From the NCBI GenBank assembly GCA_009773495.1, contig WSXW01000031.1, positions 1 to 36,771 of the forward strand: DNA of 36,771 nt, in the 5' to 3' direction. This DNA comes from Bacillota bacterium. GTDB taxonomy: Bacteria > Bacillota > UBA994. Below are positions 1 to 10,218 of this stretch, piece after piece (position 1 is the first letter of the stretch; every line of letters starts with the position of its first letter). The notes below the pieces were generated by a model. It did no database searches, had not been told where the DNA came from, and saw only the letters and a list, made by a program, of their open reading frames with translations. The position numbers and the translations under genes were made by a program.

Positions 1-167
1 ATTTCAGTAGCACGACCCACCGCTTCCTCAATGGCATCAAGACCAGCAATACGGCGAATTTTAGGTACGAACTTGCCCTGCTTAGCCATAGTTAGTACAC
101 CGATAATAATAGTAGCGCAGATAATCGTAGTCCAAAGTGCGAACAAAGTTCCTGGGATTAGTTTCAT
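1..167 (-). CDS. DUF6754-like membrane protein, N-terminal part
   Basis: This gene runs off the left edge; only its first 55 codons are present. The start is an ATG at 167, nine bases after a strong AAGGAGGTGA site (174-183). The visible protein begins MKLIPGTLFA, has one hydrophobic helix at about residues 5-27, then a basic stretch and the segment GLDAIEEAVGRATE (residues 42-55). That last segment matches my memory of the DUF6754 membrane proteins of Clostridia; this is recall, not a search. Function is unknown. A SigH-type promoter lies just upstream, so expression may rise at the transition to stationary phase. Confidence 0.6.
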   Translation of the reverse strand, partial: MKLIPGTLFALWTTIICATIIIGVLTMAKQGKFVPKIRRIAGLDAIEEAVGRATE

Positions 168-233
168 CAATTTGTCACCTCCTTCCATTAGTTGGAGCGC
201 CGGAAAGTACACCTCCCGTAACACTTGTCTAAG

Positions 234-262
234 GTATTCTTTGTGCCCTGCCACAATCCTGC
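234..262 (-). promoter_or_regulatory. candidate SigH-type promoter for the DUF6754-like gene
   Basis: Read on the minus strand the site is GCAGGATTG, 14 bases, then GAATAC. This has the same elements and spacing as the SigH promoter of Bacillus subtilis spoVG (GCAGGATTT, 14 bases, GAATT). It would give a leader of about 60 bases before the ATG at 167. The match is seen directly; use by SigH is inferred. Confidence 0.55.
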
Positions 263-334
263 TAAGAAATCAGACTTTTTTATTTCTATACGTCAGCTAA
301 TATATATACATCGATTTTGGGGGTATAACACGCC

Positions 335-366
335 AAAGGCTGGCTCACAACGGTAAGCCAGCCTTT
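335..366 (-). terminator. terminator after the SPFH/NfeD operon
   Basis: A perfect 11-bp stem (AAAGGCTGGCT with AGCCAGCCTTT) and a 10-base loop lie 19 bases beyond the end of the SPFH gene. The T-run is short on both strands. A close relative of this hairpin occurs at 18194-18217, also just after a minus-strand gene. Confidence 0.65.
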
Positions 367-384
367 TGAATAGTTTAGCCTATC

Positions 385-1320
385 TTAGTCTTTGGCGATC
401 TCAACTAATGCCTTAAGGGTGCCAGCTAGACCGGCCAGGTCGCTAGGTATGATGATCTTCGTAGCTTGACCATTAGCCACCTCGCGCAGGGCGTCAAACC
501 CTTGGATAGTGAGTAACGCTTGGTCAGGCTGAACTTCCTTAAGCATGGTGAGGCCTCTAGCGCGAGCCTGGTAAACCGTCATGATAGCTTGGGCTTCACC
601 CTCTGCTTCGAGGATCCTCTTCTGTCTGTCTGCTTCAGCTGCTAGGATAGCGCGAGTCCTGTGGCCTTCTGCCTCCAGTATAGTTGCCTGTTTTCTACCC
701 TCTGAGGTCAGGATGTTGGCGGCTCTTTCACCTTCAGCGGAGAGAATTTGCGCACGTTTGTCGCGCTCGGCGCGCATTTGTTTCTCCATTGCGTCTCTTA
801 TATCACGAGGGGGCTCAATAGACTTAAGCTCAATACGAGTGACCTTAACACCCCACTTATCTGTTGCTTCGTCAAGGATGACGCGTAACTGAGTGTTAAC
901 CCGTTCCCGGGAGGTAAGAGTCTCGTCCAAGGACAGATCTCCAATTACATTACGAATGGTGGTCTGTGTAATTTTCTCTATAGCACCACGCAGGTTGCTA
1001 ATCTCGTAGGTAGCTTTGATAGGGTCAGTGACTTGGTAATAGATGACGGTGTCTATTTGCATGGTGACGTTATCCTTGGTGATAACGGGTATGGGTGGGT
1101 AGTCCATCACATGTTCACGCAGGTCAATGAGCGGTAGTACCTTATCGATAAAGGGCATGACAAAATGTAGGCCGTTAGGCATGGTGCGGTGGAAGCTACC
1201 TAGGCGCTCCACTACGCCGACAGTAGATTGCCGGATGACCCTAATAGATGATAGGGCCACGATAAACACTAGGATCGCTACCAAATAGAGAAAAGTAGCT
1301 ACGACATTAATTCCGGGCAT
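385..1320 (-). CDS. SPFH/stomatin-like membrane protein (paraslipin, QmcA type)
   Basis: A 311-residue SPFH (stomatin/prohibitin/flotillin) protein. One N-terminal membrane helix (about residues 7-28) is followed by the SPFH domain (about 30-190), with the typical run VGVVERLGSFHR and LREHVMDYPPIPVITKDN, and then a long charged coiled coil (about 185-260) of repeated AEGER/AEGHR-type units. Such proteins form large membrane-anchored assemblies and are linked to membrane microdomains and protease control. Its start codon lies just after the stop of the NfeD gene and behind AAAGGAGGAG, so the two are translated together. It is of the QmcA/YbbK type rather than FloA, which lacks this sequence pattern. 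Confidence 0.9.
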   Translation of the reverse strand: MPGINVVATFLYLVAILVFIVALSSIRVIRQSTVGVVERLGSFHRTMPNGLHFVMPFIDKVLPLIDLREHVMDYPPIPVITKDNVTMQIDTVIYYQVTDPIKATYEISNLRGAIEKITQTTIRNVIGDLSLDETLTSRERVNTQLRVILDEATDKWGVKVTRIELKSIEPPRDIRDAMEKQMRAERDKRAQILSAEGERAANILTSEGRKQATILEAEGHRTRAILAAEADRQKRILEAEGEAQAIMTVYQARARGLTMLKEVQPDQALLTIQGFDALREVANGQATKIIIPSDLAGLAGTLKALVEIAKD

Positions 1321-1321
1321 T

Positions 1322-1777
1322 TTACTCCTCCTTTATTTCTATAGAATCTTTGAGGGGGCGCACAATTAGGCGCACGCCAGTCACAGCAACGACTACGACT
1401 TTCTCCCCCGGGCCAATATTGCGCTCCGTTTCCGCTATAGCAGACCATTCCTCGCCTAACACCTTTACTAAGCCGATGCCAGTATGAGCAGAGATGCGTT
1501 TTGTGACGATGGCAATCTTTCCTACCAGGGCTGTATAACCAGTCTTGGTATCATGGCCGCCCTGAACTTTGACGGCAAATTTGCGTGTATAAGCGAGTAG
1601 GGTAACGGTACAGACAAGAAACGCTGTTAGCTGCCACACTAAGCTGAACCCAAGCTTAGCTACCAGTGCTGCGGCCAAGGCACCTACGCCAAACCAGATG
1701 ATGAAGAAGCTAGGCGTTATCATCTCAAAGCCAATCAGAGCCAAACCAAGAATAGCCCATGTTAACCAGGCACTCAC
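1322..1777 (-). CDS. NfeD-like membrane protein
   Basis: A 151-residue protein of the short NfeD family (E. coli YbbJ type). Hydrophobic helices fill about residues 5-70, and the C-terminal part (about 80-145) has the small OB-fold beta barrel typical of NfeD, with GYTALVGKIAIVTKRI and PGEKVVVVAV. NfeD proteins are encoded beside SPFH proteins and bind them at the membrane; here the partner gene follows directly. The start is a GTG at 1777, after GGAGGG. No protease domain is present, as expected for the short form. Confidence 0.9.
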   Translation of the reverse strand: MSAWLTWAILGLALIGFEMITPSFFIIWFGVGALAAALVAKLGFSLVWQLTAFLVCTVTLLAYTRKFAVKVQGGHDTKTGYTALVGKIAIVTKRISAHTGIGLVKVLGEEWSAIAETERNIGPGEKVVVVAVTGVRLIVRPLKDSIEIKEE

Positions 1778-1924
1778 GCTCGGTCCCTCCTCTCTTCCCT
1801 TGTCAATTGTTATGTAATACGTATGGAGAGGTAAAGAGTTTCATAATATTCCAAAAACATTTTTAGTGTTATATGTGTAAAGATGCAGCAAATTTTGCTA
1901 AAAGGCAGAATGACCAGAAAAAAG

Positions 1925-1936
1925 TTTTCGACTAAA
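1925..1936 (-). promoter_or_regulatory. Spo0A-box-like site
   Basis: On the minus strand the sequence is TTTAGTCGAAAA, one mismatch from the Spo0A box core TTGTCGAA. It lies about 220 bases before a Spo0F-like gene. In Bacillus subtilis spo0F is controlled by Spo0A boxes, so the position makes sense, but a 7-8 base match can occur by chance. Confidence 0.3.
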
Positions 1937-2098
1937 ACTGTCAACTCAAGTCGTAGAACGCAGTAAGGAGGTTGTATTTCCCGGGAAAAATGTGTCGGAA
2001 CTAGAGGGAGTTTGTATCCCCGTGTCGACGCAAGAGCAATCTACATTCTATGTCAACCACAACTGTTAGTATATTGTGAAAATTCATACCACAAGGTA

Positions 2099-2126
2099 TT
2101 GACAACAACATCAATAATGGTAGGAT
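2099..2126 (+). promoter_or_regulatory. SigA-type promoter for the Spo0F-like gene
   Basis: TTGACA (2099-2104), a 16-base spacer and TAGGAT (2121-2126) form a good housekeeping promoter. Transcription would start about 2132-2134, just before GGAGGT at 2135-2140, giving a very short leader. Confidence 0.6.
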
Positions 2127-2148
2127 TTAGTCATGGAGGTGGCAATTC

Positions 2149-2535
2149 TTGATCGGGAAAAAAGTGCTCATTGTAGATGATCAAGCGGGTATTCGAGCTC
2201 TTCTTAGGGAGGTCTTCTCTGTTTTCGGCTTCGAAGTTATTGAGGCGCAGAACGGGTACGAAGGGCTCGAAAAGTTAGAGAGACGACCTGACATCATTTT
2301 GCTTGACATGAAGATGCCTGGTCTCTCTGGCATAGAGACATTACGCCAATTGCGTATAAGGAATGCTGCAGTCCCAGTTATTCTCGTTACTGCGTATCAA
2401 GAACTAGAAATGATTAATGAAGCGGAGCGATTAGGAGTAGCGGCACGGCTGATTAAACCCTTTGACCTAGATGAATTACAGCGTATTGTTAGGCGGGTGA
2501 CAGAAACTCCAGAGCTTCAGGTTGCAGGGGCGTAA
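2149..2535 (+). CDS. spo0F: single-domain response regulator, Spo0F-like
   Basis: A 128-residue stand-alone receiver domain. Acidic pocket D10-D11, phospho-acceptor D53 in LLDMKMPG, T81 in VTAYQELEMI and K103 in KPFDLDEL are all present. Length and local sequence (VDDQAGIR, LREVF, LLDMK-PG, TAY-EL-MI, KPFD-DE) follow Bacillus Spo0F closely. Spo0F passes phosphate from sensor kinases to Spo0B and on to Spo0A at the start of sporulation. The start is TTG at 2149, eight bases after GGAGGT. It has its own promoter and terminator. Many Clostridia lack a complete phosphorelay, so the partner may differ; the family assignment is firmer than the pathway role. Confidence 0.75.
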   Translation: MIGKKVLIVDDQAGIRALLREVFSVFGFEVIEAQNGYEGLEKLERRPDIILLDMKMPGLSGIETLRQLRIRNAAVPVILVTAYQELEMINEAERLGVAARLIKPFDLDELQRIVRRVTETPELQVAGA

Positions 2536-2570
2536 ATACGTTGGTACAATTGTGTTTGAGGCGATAGTAA

Positions 2571-2605
2571 CCTTCTTGTCAGGCAAGGCCTGCGAGGGGT
2601 TTTTT
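2571..2605 (+). terminator. terminator after the Spo0F-like gene
   Basis: A core stem CAGGC/GCCTG with a three-base loop (2580-2592) sits inside a looser outer helix (CCTT pairing with GGGG), and six T follow at 2600-2605. The core is short, so strength is uncertain. Confidence 0.55.
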
Positions 2606-2632
2606 CTTGTTGGGGATAAGAGATCATGAAAA

Positions 2633-2716
2633 AGAGGTGTGTCCATCCAATCGGGGACATTCCTCTCCTCTGACAACCTGCTGAATAACTTCTCTGCTAG
2701 TCAGAGGTGTGTCCCC
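2633..2716. repeat. REP-like repeat with GGGGACA/TGTCCCC inverted ends
   Basis: AGAGGTGTGTCC occurs twice as a direct repeat (2633-2644 and 2703-2714). In addition GGGGACA (2653-2659) and CCTCTGAC (2667-2674) are mirrored by GTCAGAGG (2700-2707) and TGTCCCC (2710-2716), so the segment can fold into a long imperfect hairpin. Such GGGGACA/TGTCCCC elements resemble the intergenic REPs associated with RAYT-type transposases; no such transposase is in the window. It fills the gap before pcrA. Confidence 0.6.
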
Positions 2717-2741
2717 ATACCTTTATTAAGGAGTGACGTAA

Positions 2742-4919
2742 ATGAGTTTGCTTGATGTATTAAACCCAGTGCAAAGACAGGCGGCAGAGCACTGCAAGGG
2801 ACCTGTGCTAATCTTGGCGGGTGCAGGTAGCGGCAAGACGAGAGTCTTAACGTACCGTATTGCACATCTAGTACAAACACAGGGTGTAAGTCCGTTTCGT
2901 ATTTTGGCCATTACCTTCACTAATAAGGCGGCCCGTGAAATGCAAGAGAGGCTACATAAACTTTTGCCGCAAGCAGAGCAGATGTGGATTTCTACCTTTC
3001 ATTCTGCCTGCCTAAGAATTTTAAAGCGGGATATAGATAAGATTGGTCTACAACGTAATTTCGTGGTTTATGACTCAGCGGATCAACTTACCCTGCTAAA
3101 AGAGTGTCTGTTACAGCTCAATATAGATACCGATAAATTCACACCCCAGGCTATATTGGGGCGAATCAGTATGGCTAAAAACAACCTTCAGGATGCTCAC
3201 AGCTTCGGCTCCCAAAAGTTAGACTACTTTGAGGGCAAGGTATCAGAGGCGTACGACTTGTATGAGAAAAAATTGCGCCAAAATAACGCGCTCGATTTTG
3301 ACGATCTCCTATTGTATACAGTAAAACTGCTCAAGGAGGCTCCAGAGGTATGTCGATATTATCAAGAGCGCTTTGAGCATATCCTAGTTGATGAGTATCA
3401 GGATACTAACTCTGCCCAATACACTATGGTTAAGCTGTTAGCCGCTCAGCATCGCAACCTATGTGTAGTAGGAGATGATGATCAGAGCATTTATAAATGG
3501 CGGGGGGCGGATCTGCGTAATATCCTCGATTTTGAGAAGGACTACAAGGATGCCAAAGTGTTCAAACTTGAGCAGAACTATCGTAGCACCAAGGTTATCT
3601 TAAACGCTGCCAACTGTGTTATCTCCAAAAACGAAGGGCGCAAGGACAAAACACTATGGACCGAAAACAACGAAGGCGAACCTGTTACCGTTTTCACCGC
3701 TACAACCGAACAAGAAGAAGCCTATTATGTAGCTCATATCATAGGGGAAGACCTCACAGCACGAGGGAGCTATGCGTACAATGATTGTGCCGTGCTTTAC
3801 CGCACACACGCGCAATCCCGTGTCTTAGAAGAAGCCTTTGTGCGCATGAATATACCCTACCGTATTATTGGTGGCCCTCGGTTTTACGATCGCAAAGAAG
3901 TGAAGGACCTCCTCTATTACTTGCGACTTATAGTCAACCCGGGTGATGATATTGGCTTTAGGCGCGTAGTCAATGTGCCTCGGCGCGGTATTGGCGAGGC
4001 TAGCATACAGAAGCTTGAGCAGTTTGCGGCAGAGCGCAGTATGTCGCTCCTAGAGGCAGCCAAGGAAGCCGGGTCTTGCCCCGGGCTTAGAATCACGACG
4101 GCTCGTGATCTCGTCGCCTTTGCCGAAATGATCCATAATTCTGCTAGACAGGCAGAATTCATAGAGTTACACGAGCTTGTTGAACAAGTACTTAGCACCA
4201 GCGGTCTTTTGGCTGACCTGCAAAAAGACCGCTCTATAGAGTCGCAAACTCGCGTAGAAAACGTAATGGAAATGGTGTCAGTAGCCCGCGACTTTGTGGA
4301 TAAGAATATGGATAATAGTTTGAGTGATTTTTTGGGGTCAGTGGCGCTCGTCACCCAAGGTGACGACTACGACCAAAACGGTGACAGGTATGTTTCACTC
4401 ATGAGTCTTCATTCGGCCAAGGGGCTGGAATTCCCAGTTGTCTTTCTAGTGGGCCTAGAGGAAGGGGTCTTCCCCCATATGCGAGCAATGTATGAGCCAG
4501 CAGAATTAGAAGAAGAGCGGCGGCTCTGCTATGTTGGCATTACTAGGGCTAGGGAGAAACTGTATTTAACACACGCCATGCAGCGCATGCTATATGGTAA
4601 ATACAACACTAATACGGCTAGTAGGTTTCTAGAAGAAATACCCTCCGAGTACCTCATAATCAAAGGGGGCAAGCAAGAGCCGCCAAGGGTGTCTCTCGCC
4701 ACATGGGCTAGTCCTGCGACCGTCAGGCTCTCCGAGAGCAAACCTAATACTGGAGATTTTAGCCCTGCCGATAAAGTTAAACACCCTAAGTTTGGCGAGG
4801 GCACTGTGGTTAGCGTCATCAAAAATGGTGATGATACTCAGGTCACCATTGCCTTTACTGCGCCCCACGGCATCAAGACGTTATCCCTTCTATACGCTCC
4901 CATACAGAAACTCAGTTAA
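2742..4919 (+). CDS. pcrA: ATP-dependent DNA helicase PcrA
   Basis: A 725-residue superfamily 1A 3'-5' DNA helicase (UvrD/Rep/PcrA group). PcrA unwinds DNA in repair and plasmid replication and clears RecA from DNA. Walker A AGAGSGKT is at residues 26-33, motif Ia ITFTNKAA at 57-64, Walker B VDEYQD at 216-221, motif III GDDDQSIYKWRGA at 244-256, motif V LMSLHSAKGLEF and motif VI VGITRAREKLYLTHA further on. The C-terminal KHPKFGEGTV segment is the RNA-polymerase-binding Tudor-like tail typical of PcrA. Length is normal. The ATG follows AAGGAGTGACGTAA. ligA begins 14 bases later, the usual pcrA-ligA pair; pcrB is not next to it. Confidence 0.97.
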   Translation: MSLLDVLNPVQRQAAEHCKGPVLILAGAGSGKTRVLTYRIAHLVQTQGVSPFRILAITFTNKAAREMQERLHKLLPQAEQMWISTFHSACLRILKRDIDKIGLQRNFVVYDSADQLTLLKECLLQLNIDTDKFTPQAILGRISMAKNNLQDAHSFGSQKLDYFEGKVSEAYDLYEKKLRQNNALDFDDLLLYTVKLLKEAPEVCRYYQERFEHILVDEYQDTNSAQYTMVKLLAAQHRNLCVVGDDDQSIYKWRGADLRNILDFEKDYKDAKVFKLEQNYRSTKVILNAANCVISKNEGRKDKTLWTENNEGEPVTVFTATTEQEEAYYVAHIIGEDLTARGSYAYNDCAVLYRTHAQSRVLEEAFVRMNIPYRIIGGPRFYDRKEVKDLLYYLRLIVNPGDDIGFRRVVNVPRRGIGEASIQKLEQFAAERSMSLLEAAKEAGSCPGLRITTARDLVAFAEMIHNSARQAEFIELHELVEQVLSTSGLLADLQKDRSIESQTRVENVMEMVSVARDFVDKNMDNSLSDFLGSVALVTQGDDYDQNGDRYVSLMSLHSAKGLEFPVVFLVGLEEGVFPHMRAMYEPAELEEERRLCYVGITRAREKLYLTHAMQRMLYGKYNTNTASRFLEEIPSEYLIIKGGKQEPPRVSLATWASPATVRLSESKPNTGDFSPADKVKHPKFGEGTVVSVIKNGDDTQVTIAFTAPHGIKTLSLLYAPIQKLS

Positions 4920-4930
4920 GGAGTTGTTGA

Positions 4931-6919
<1,989 letters not shown>

Positions 6920-7004
6920 ACTAAAGCACCTAAATACAGATAAACATGCCCCAAGAGTATCCTTTCTACGGGCTAGGCCCTTTTATAAACAATTCTTTCC
7001 CTTG

Positions 7005-7040
7005 CTCCGCCTTAGCTTTGTGCTATAAGCTAAGGCGGAG
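7005..7040 (+). promoter_or_regulatory. 14-bp hairpin covering the MFS gene ribosome binding site
   Basis: CTCCGCCTTAGCTT (7005-7018) is perfectly complementary to AAGCTAAGGCGGAG (7027-7040), with an 8-base loop. The 3' arm includes the first half of the ribosome binding site GGAGGAG (7037-7043) of the exporter starting at 7052. The hairpin could hide the site and lower translation. No T-run follows, so it is not a standard terminator. Confidence 0.55.
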
Positions 7041-7051
7041 GAGAGGATTAC

Positions 7052-8293
7052 ATGCAAGCCATCTACGATTACATACATAGTATCAAGTCATTCAGTGCCA
7101 ACGCACGTCTCTTTTTGCTCGCCAGTTTTGCGGGTGCTCTTTACCATAGCGTCTTTAGTGTGCTAGGTAATCTCTACATACTGCGTGCAGGGCTGACGGA
7201 GACCTTTCTAGGTACGATGATTTCAGCTGCATCTTTTGCCAGCGTTCTCTTTGCCTTGCCAGCAGGCTTACTTAGTGACCGCATCGGTAGGCGCAAGGCC
7301 TTAGTTTTGGCAGCAGTCATTGCTGCCGCCATGCAACTGACGATAATTCTCTTTCCTTCAGCAGTCGTCATTCTCGTGGCTACCTTCTTAGGTGGAGCAG
7401 CGAGTGCCGTGATGATGGTGTCCGGCTCTCCGTTTTTAGTTGAAAATAGCACGCGTGAGGAGAGAGCCCATCTTTTTAGCATTAGTTCGGCCTCGTACAC
7501 AATAAGCGGCATAGGGGGTAGTTTTCTCGGTGGTACGCTGCCCCTATGGTGGGCCCGTGCCCTGAGCGCTGCACCTGCATCACTAGTAGTTTACCGCGCT
7601 ACTTTGCTAACGGCCTTTTTTATTTTAGTTTTGGCAGTTATACCGTACTTTCTTATTAAAGAAACGTCAGTCGTTCGAACTAGCGCTAGCCCCCGTTTCA
7701 GTCTGCGTTTGGCTAGACCACGTTTGATTGGGTGCTTTGTTATCCCCGAACTTTTTATGGGGCTGGGTGCAGGCCTAGTTATTCCCTTTCTTAATGTCTA
7801 CTTCTCTAACCATCTCGGAGCAAATGCCACCCAAATTGGTATGATTTTTTCCGTGATGTCATTAATTACAACGATTGGCGTACTAGGGGCTCCCCTCTTA
7901 GGGCGCAAGTATGGGAAAGTGGGCGCAACAGTTCTCACACGTCTATTGTCCGTGCCCTTGCTAATTGTCATCGCTATGGCTAGTAATCTCTGGTTTGCTG
8001 CATCCGCCGCTTGGCTTAGGTCAGCACTGATGAATATGAGTAATCCATTAGTGGGCAGCTTTACTATGGAAGTACTTGAGCCCTCTGAGCGGGCTACCGT
8101 GAGTAGTATTTTAGGCATGACCTGGAATTTAGGTTGGGGAATTAGTGCGCGCCTAGCCGGGCATATTATGAAAACGTATTCCTATAGTCTACCGTACTAC
8201 TTCACCGCAGTGCTCTACACCCTCAGCGCCCTAACCTTCTACTACTTCTTCGCCAGCCGCGAACAGGAACTGACGGCAACCGTTGCAGACTAA
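7052..8293 (+). CDS. MFS transporter (probable drug exporter)
   Basis: A 413-residue major facilitator with about 12 membrane helices in two halves. The diagnostic loop 2-3 motif GLLSDRIGRRK is at residues 72-82, and a weaker second copy (APLLGRKYGK) is in the matching loop of the second half. The family moves drugs, sugars or metabolites using the proton gradient; the substrate cannot be told from sequence. It sits between ligA and gatCAB and is read in the same direction, but has a 132-base leader of its own with an RBS-masking hairpin. The ATG at 7052 follows GGAGGAG at normal spacing. Confidence 0.85.
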   Translation: MQAIYDYIHSIKSFSANARLFLLASFAGALYHSVFSVLGNLYILRAGLTETFLGTMISAASFASVLFALPAGLLSDRIGRRKALVLAAVIAAAMQLTIILFPSAVVILVATFLGGAASAVMMVSGSPFLVENSTREERAHLFSISSASYTISGIGGSFLGGTLPLWWARALSAAPASLVVYRATLLTAFFILVLAVIPYFLIKETSVVRTSASPRFSLRLARPRLIGCFVIPELFMGLGAGLVIPFLNVYFSNHLGANATQIGMIFSVMSLITTIGVLGAPLLGRKYGKVGATVLTRLLSVPLLIVIAMASNLWFAASAAWLRSALMNMSNPLVGSFTMEVLEPSERATVSSILGMTWNLGWGISARLAGHIMKTYSYSLPYYFTAVLYTLSALTFYYFFASREQELTATVAD

Positions 8294-8382
8294 GCGCTTT
8301 CGGCCTTCCGCTCTCCACTTTTGGAACGGCGACAACGAATTATTAGCTGCGTGGCACTAAAGATAAGGTGCCTCCACAGACA

Positions 8383-8408
8383 GAGCGGAAAGCTGAGAGC
8401 GGATAGCG
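8383..8408 (+). repeat. dispersed GCGGAAAGC/GCGGATAGCG repeat, copy 1
   Basis: The sequence GAGCGGAAAGC, five bases, GCGGATAGCG lies in the leader of gatC. A shorter version without the five-base insert is found at 27987-28005. TCCGCTCTC about 80 bases upstream (8308-8316) is the reverse complement of its middle part. Role unknown. Confidence 0.4.
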
Positions 8409-8440
8409 TTTTGCACACAATATACAGGAGCGTGATCCAC

Positions 8441-8731
8441 ATGCGTCTAACACCCGAACAAGTCCAAAAAGTCGCCGAGCTTGCCAGGCTTCAGCTCTCT
8501 CTAGATGAACGAGAGCGCTATGCCGAACAGCTCAGCGCGGTACTAGGGTACTTTAACATGCTGAACTCCCTAGATACCGTCAACGTTTCTCCTACCAGCC
8601 ATGCCCTAATGCTCAAAAACGTCCTCCGCGAAGACCAAGTCCGACCTTCTCTCTCACAACAACAGGTGATGAGTCTAGCCCCGGAGCTTTCCGGCGAACT
8701 AGTGGCTATACCTCGTACATTTGAGGGGTAG
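8441..8731 (+). CDS. gatC: Asp/Glu-tRNA amidotransferase subunit GatC
   Basis: The smallest subunit of the GatCAB complex, which converts Glu-tRNA(Gln) and/or Asp-tRNA(Asn) to the amide forms. The protein is 96 residues, the normal size, starting [19 protein letters not shown] and containing the conserved segment [11 protein letters not shown]. GatC wraps around and stabilises GatA and GatB. The ATG at 8441 is ten bases after AGGAG; the frame is open further upstream to about 8321, but that part is unlike GatC and lacks a ribosome site. gatA starts 11 bases downstream. Confidence 0.95.
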   Translation: MRLTPEQVQKVAELARLQLSLDERERYAEQLSAVLGYFNMLNSLDTVNVSPTSHALMLKNVLREDQVRPSLSQQQVMSLAPELSGELVAIPRTFEG

Positions 8732-8742
8732 GTGTATTAGAT

Positions 8743-10218
8743 ATGAAGATATATGAGCTAAATGCCAGCGAAATACATAAGGGCCTGCGCCATAAAGACT
8801 TCTCGGCCCGAGAGGTAGCGCAGGCTCATCTCTATAGAATTGAGCAAACAGATAAGGATCTAAAAGCCTTTGTTACTGTTACTACGGAGCAGGCCTTGCG
8901 TGCTGCCGATGCAGTAGACGCTAAGATGAGTCGAGGGGAAGAGCTGCACCCCTTAAGCGGTATACCTGTGGCTGTAAAAGACAATATGTGTACCACGGGT
9001 GTTAAAACCACCTGTAGCTCTAAGATGCTAGAGAGCTTTGTGCCGCCCTACACTGCAACCGTAGTGAACAAGCTAGAGCAAGCAGGAGCTGTGGTTTTAG
9101 GCAAAACTAACCTCGACGAATTTGCTATGGGCTCTTCCACCGAAAACTCCGCTTTCTTTACTACCCGTAATCCCTACGATCTCGAGCGGGTGCCGGGCGG
9201 CTCCAGCGGTGGTTCGGCGGTAGCCGTTGCCGCCGGACAAGCAGTTATAGCTTTAGGTTCGGATACCGGCGGCTCCATTCGCCAACCCGCCGCCTTCTGC
9301 GGCATTGTCGGAGTAAAGCCTACCTATAGCCTAGTGTCGCGCTATGGTCTGGTAGCTTTTGCTTCGTCTCTAGATCAGGTCGGCCCCTTTGCACGCACTG
9401 TGAGCGATGCCGCTTGGGCTCTAGAGGCCCTGGCTGGCCACGACCCACTCGATTCGACTTCAGTTCCTAATGCTCCCGTGGATTGGTCCCAACCTCTAGA
9501 TAAGGGCATACGAGGTCTTAAGGTTGGCGTGCCGCGCGAGTACTTTGCCGATGGTATGGAGCCAGCAGTCGTCAAATCGGTAAGAGAAGCAATTAAGGTC
9601 TTTGAGTGCTTGGGCGCAGAGATAAGCGAGATATCACTACCGCACACCAGCTATGCTCTGCCTACCTATTATATAATCGCTCCGGCAGAGGCATCATCTA
9701 ACCTGGCTCGTTTTGACGGTGTGCGTTATGGCTTTAGAGCTGAGGGAGCCACTAACCAAGAAGAGCTCATTAGTCTTAGTCGTAGTCAAGGTTTTGGGCC
9801 GGAAGTAAAACGTCGTATCATGCTGGGTACCTATGCTTTGAGTAACGGTTATTACGACGCCTACTACGGTAAGGCACAAAAGGTGCGCTCCCTGATCAAG
9901 CAAGACTTCGATAACGCCTTTAGCCAAGTCGATATAATCCTGTCTCCCACTAGCCCTACCACTGCCTTCAAGGTAGGGGCCAGAGTCAACGACCCACTCT
10001 CGATGTATATGGCCGATCTCTGCACCTTTGCCGTCAACCTGGCGGGTATCCCGGCGCTATCCCTTAACTGTGGCTTTGTCGAAGGTCTGCCCGTAGGGCT
10101 TCAGCTCATGGGTAAAGCCTTCAGTGAGATGATGTTACTGCAGGCAGCTTTCGCTTATGAGCAGACGGTCAAGTTACCGCAACTCCCAGTGTTTAAAGGG
10201 GGTCTCCCTAATGTATGA
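8743..10218 (+). CDS. gatA: Glu-tRNA(Gln) amidotransferase subunit GatA
   Basis: A 491-residue amidase-signature protein. It releases ammonia from glutamine and channels it to GatB. The Ser-cisSer-Lys triad is complete: K79 in VAVKDN, S154 in GGSSGGS and S178 in [12 protein letters not shown], the same numbers as in Staphylococcus aureus GatA. C-terminal [20 protein letters not shown] is typical. Its last 8 bases overlap the start of gatB, so the three gat genes form one translationally coupled operon. Confidence 0.97.
   Translation: MKIYELNASEIHKGLRHKDFSAREVAQAHLYRIEQTDKDLKAFVTVTTEQALRAADAVDAKMSRGEELHPLSGIPVAVKDNMCTTGVKTTCSSKMLESFVPPYTATVVNKLEQAGAVVLGKTNLDEFAMGSSTENSAFFTTRNPYDLERVPGGSSGGSAVAVAAGQAVIALGSDTGGSIRQPAAFCGIVGVKPTYSLVSRYGLVAFASSLDQVGPFARTVSDAAWALEALAGHDPLDSTSVPNAPVDWSQPLDKGIRGLKVGVPREYFADGMEPAVVKSVREAIKVFECLGAEISEISLPHTSYALPTYYIIAPAEASSNLARFDGVRYGFRAEGATNQEELISLSRSQGFGPEVKRRIMLGTYALSNGYYDAYYGKAQKVRSLIKQDFDNAFSQVDIILSPTSPTTAFKVGARVNDPLSMYMADLCTFAVNLAGIPALSLNCGFVEGLPVGLQLMGKAFSEMMLLQAAFAYEQTVKLPQLPVFKGGLPNV

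Larger units (their letters stand above)
1778..2148. other. 371-bp divergent intergenic region
   Basis: This gap separates the minus-strand NfeD/SPFH operon from the plus-strand Spo0F-like gene. It holds a Spo0A-box-like site near 1925 and a SigA-type promoter at 2099-2126. A GGAGG at about 1968-1972 is not followed by a convincing reading frame: the open frames after it have fewer than 30 codons. No RNA gene was recognised. Confidence 0.6.

Noticed and set aside
31-300. 89-codon plus-strand open frame
   Set aside because: It is antisense to the DUF6754-like gene and its SigH-type promoter, with no ribosome site.
6970-6984. GGGC-TAG-GCCC hairpin with TTTT after ligA
   Set aside because: A 4-bp stem with a 3-base loop is too weak to call a terminator.
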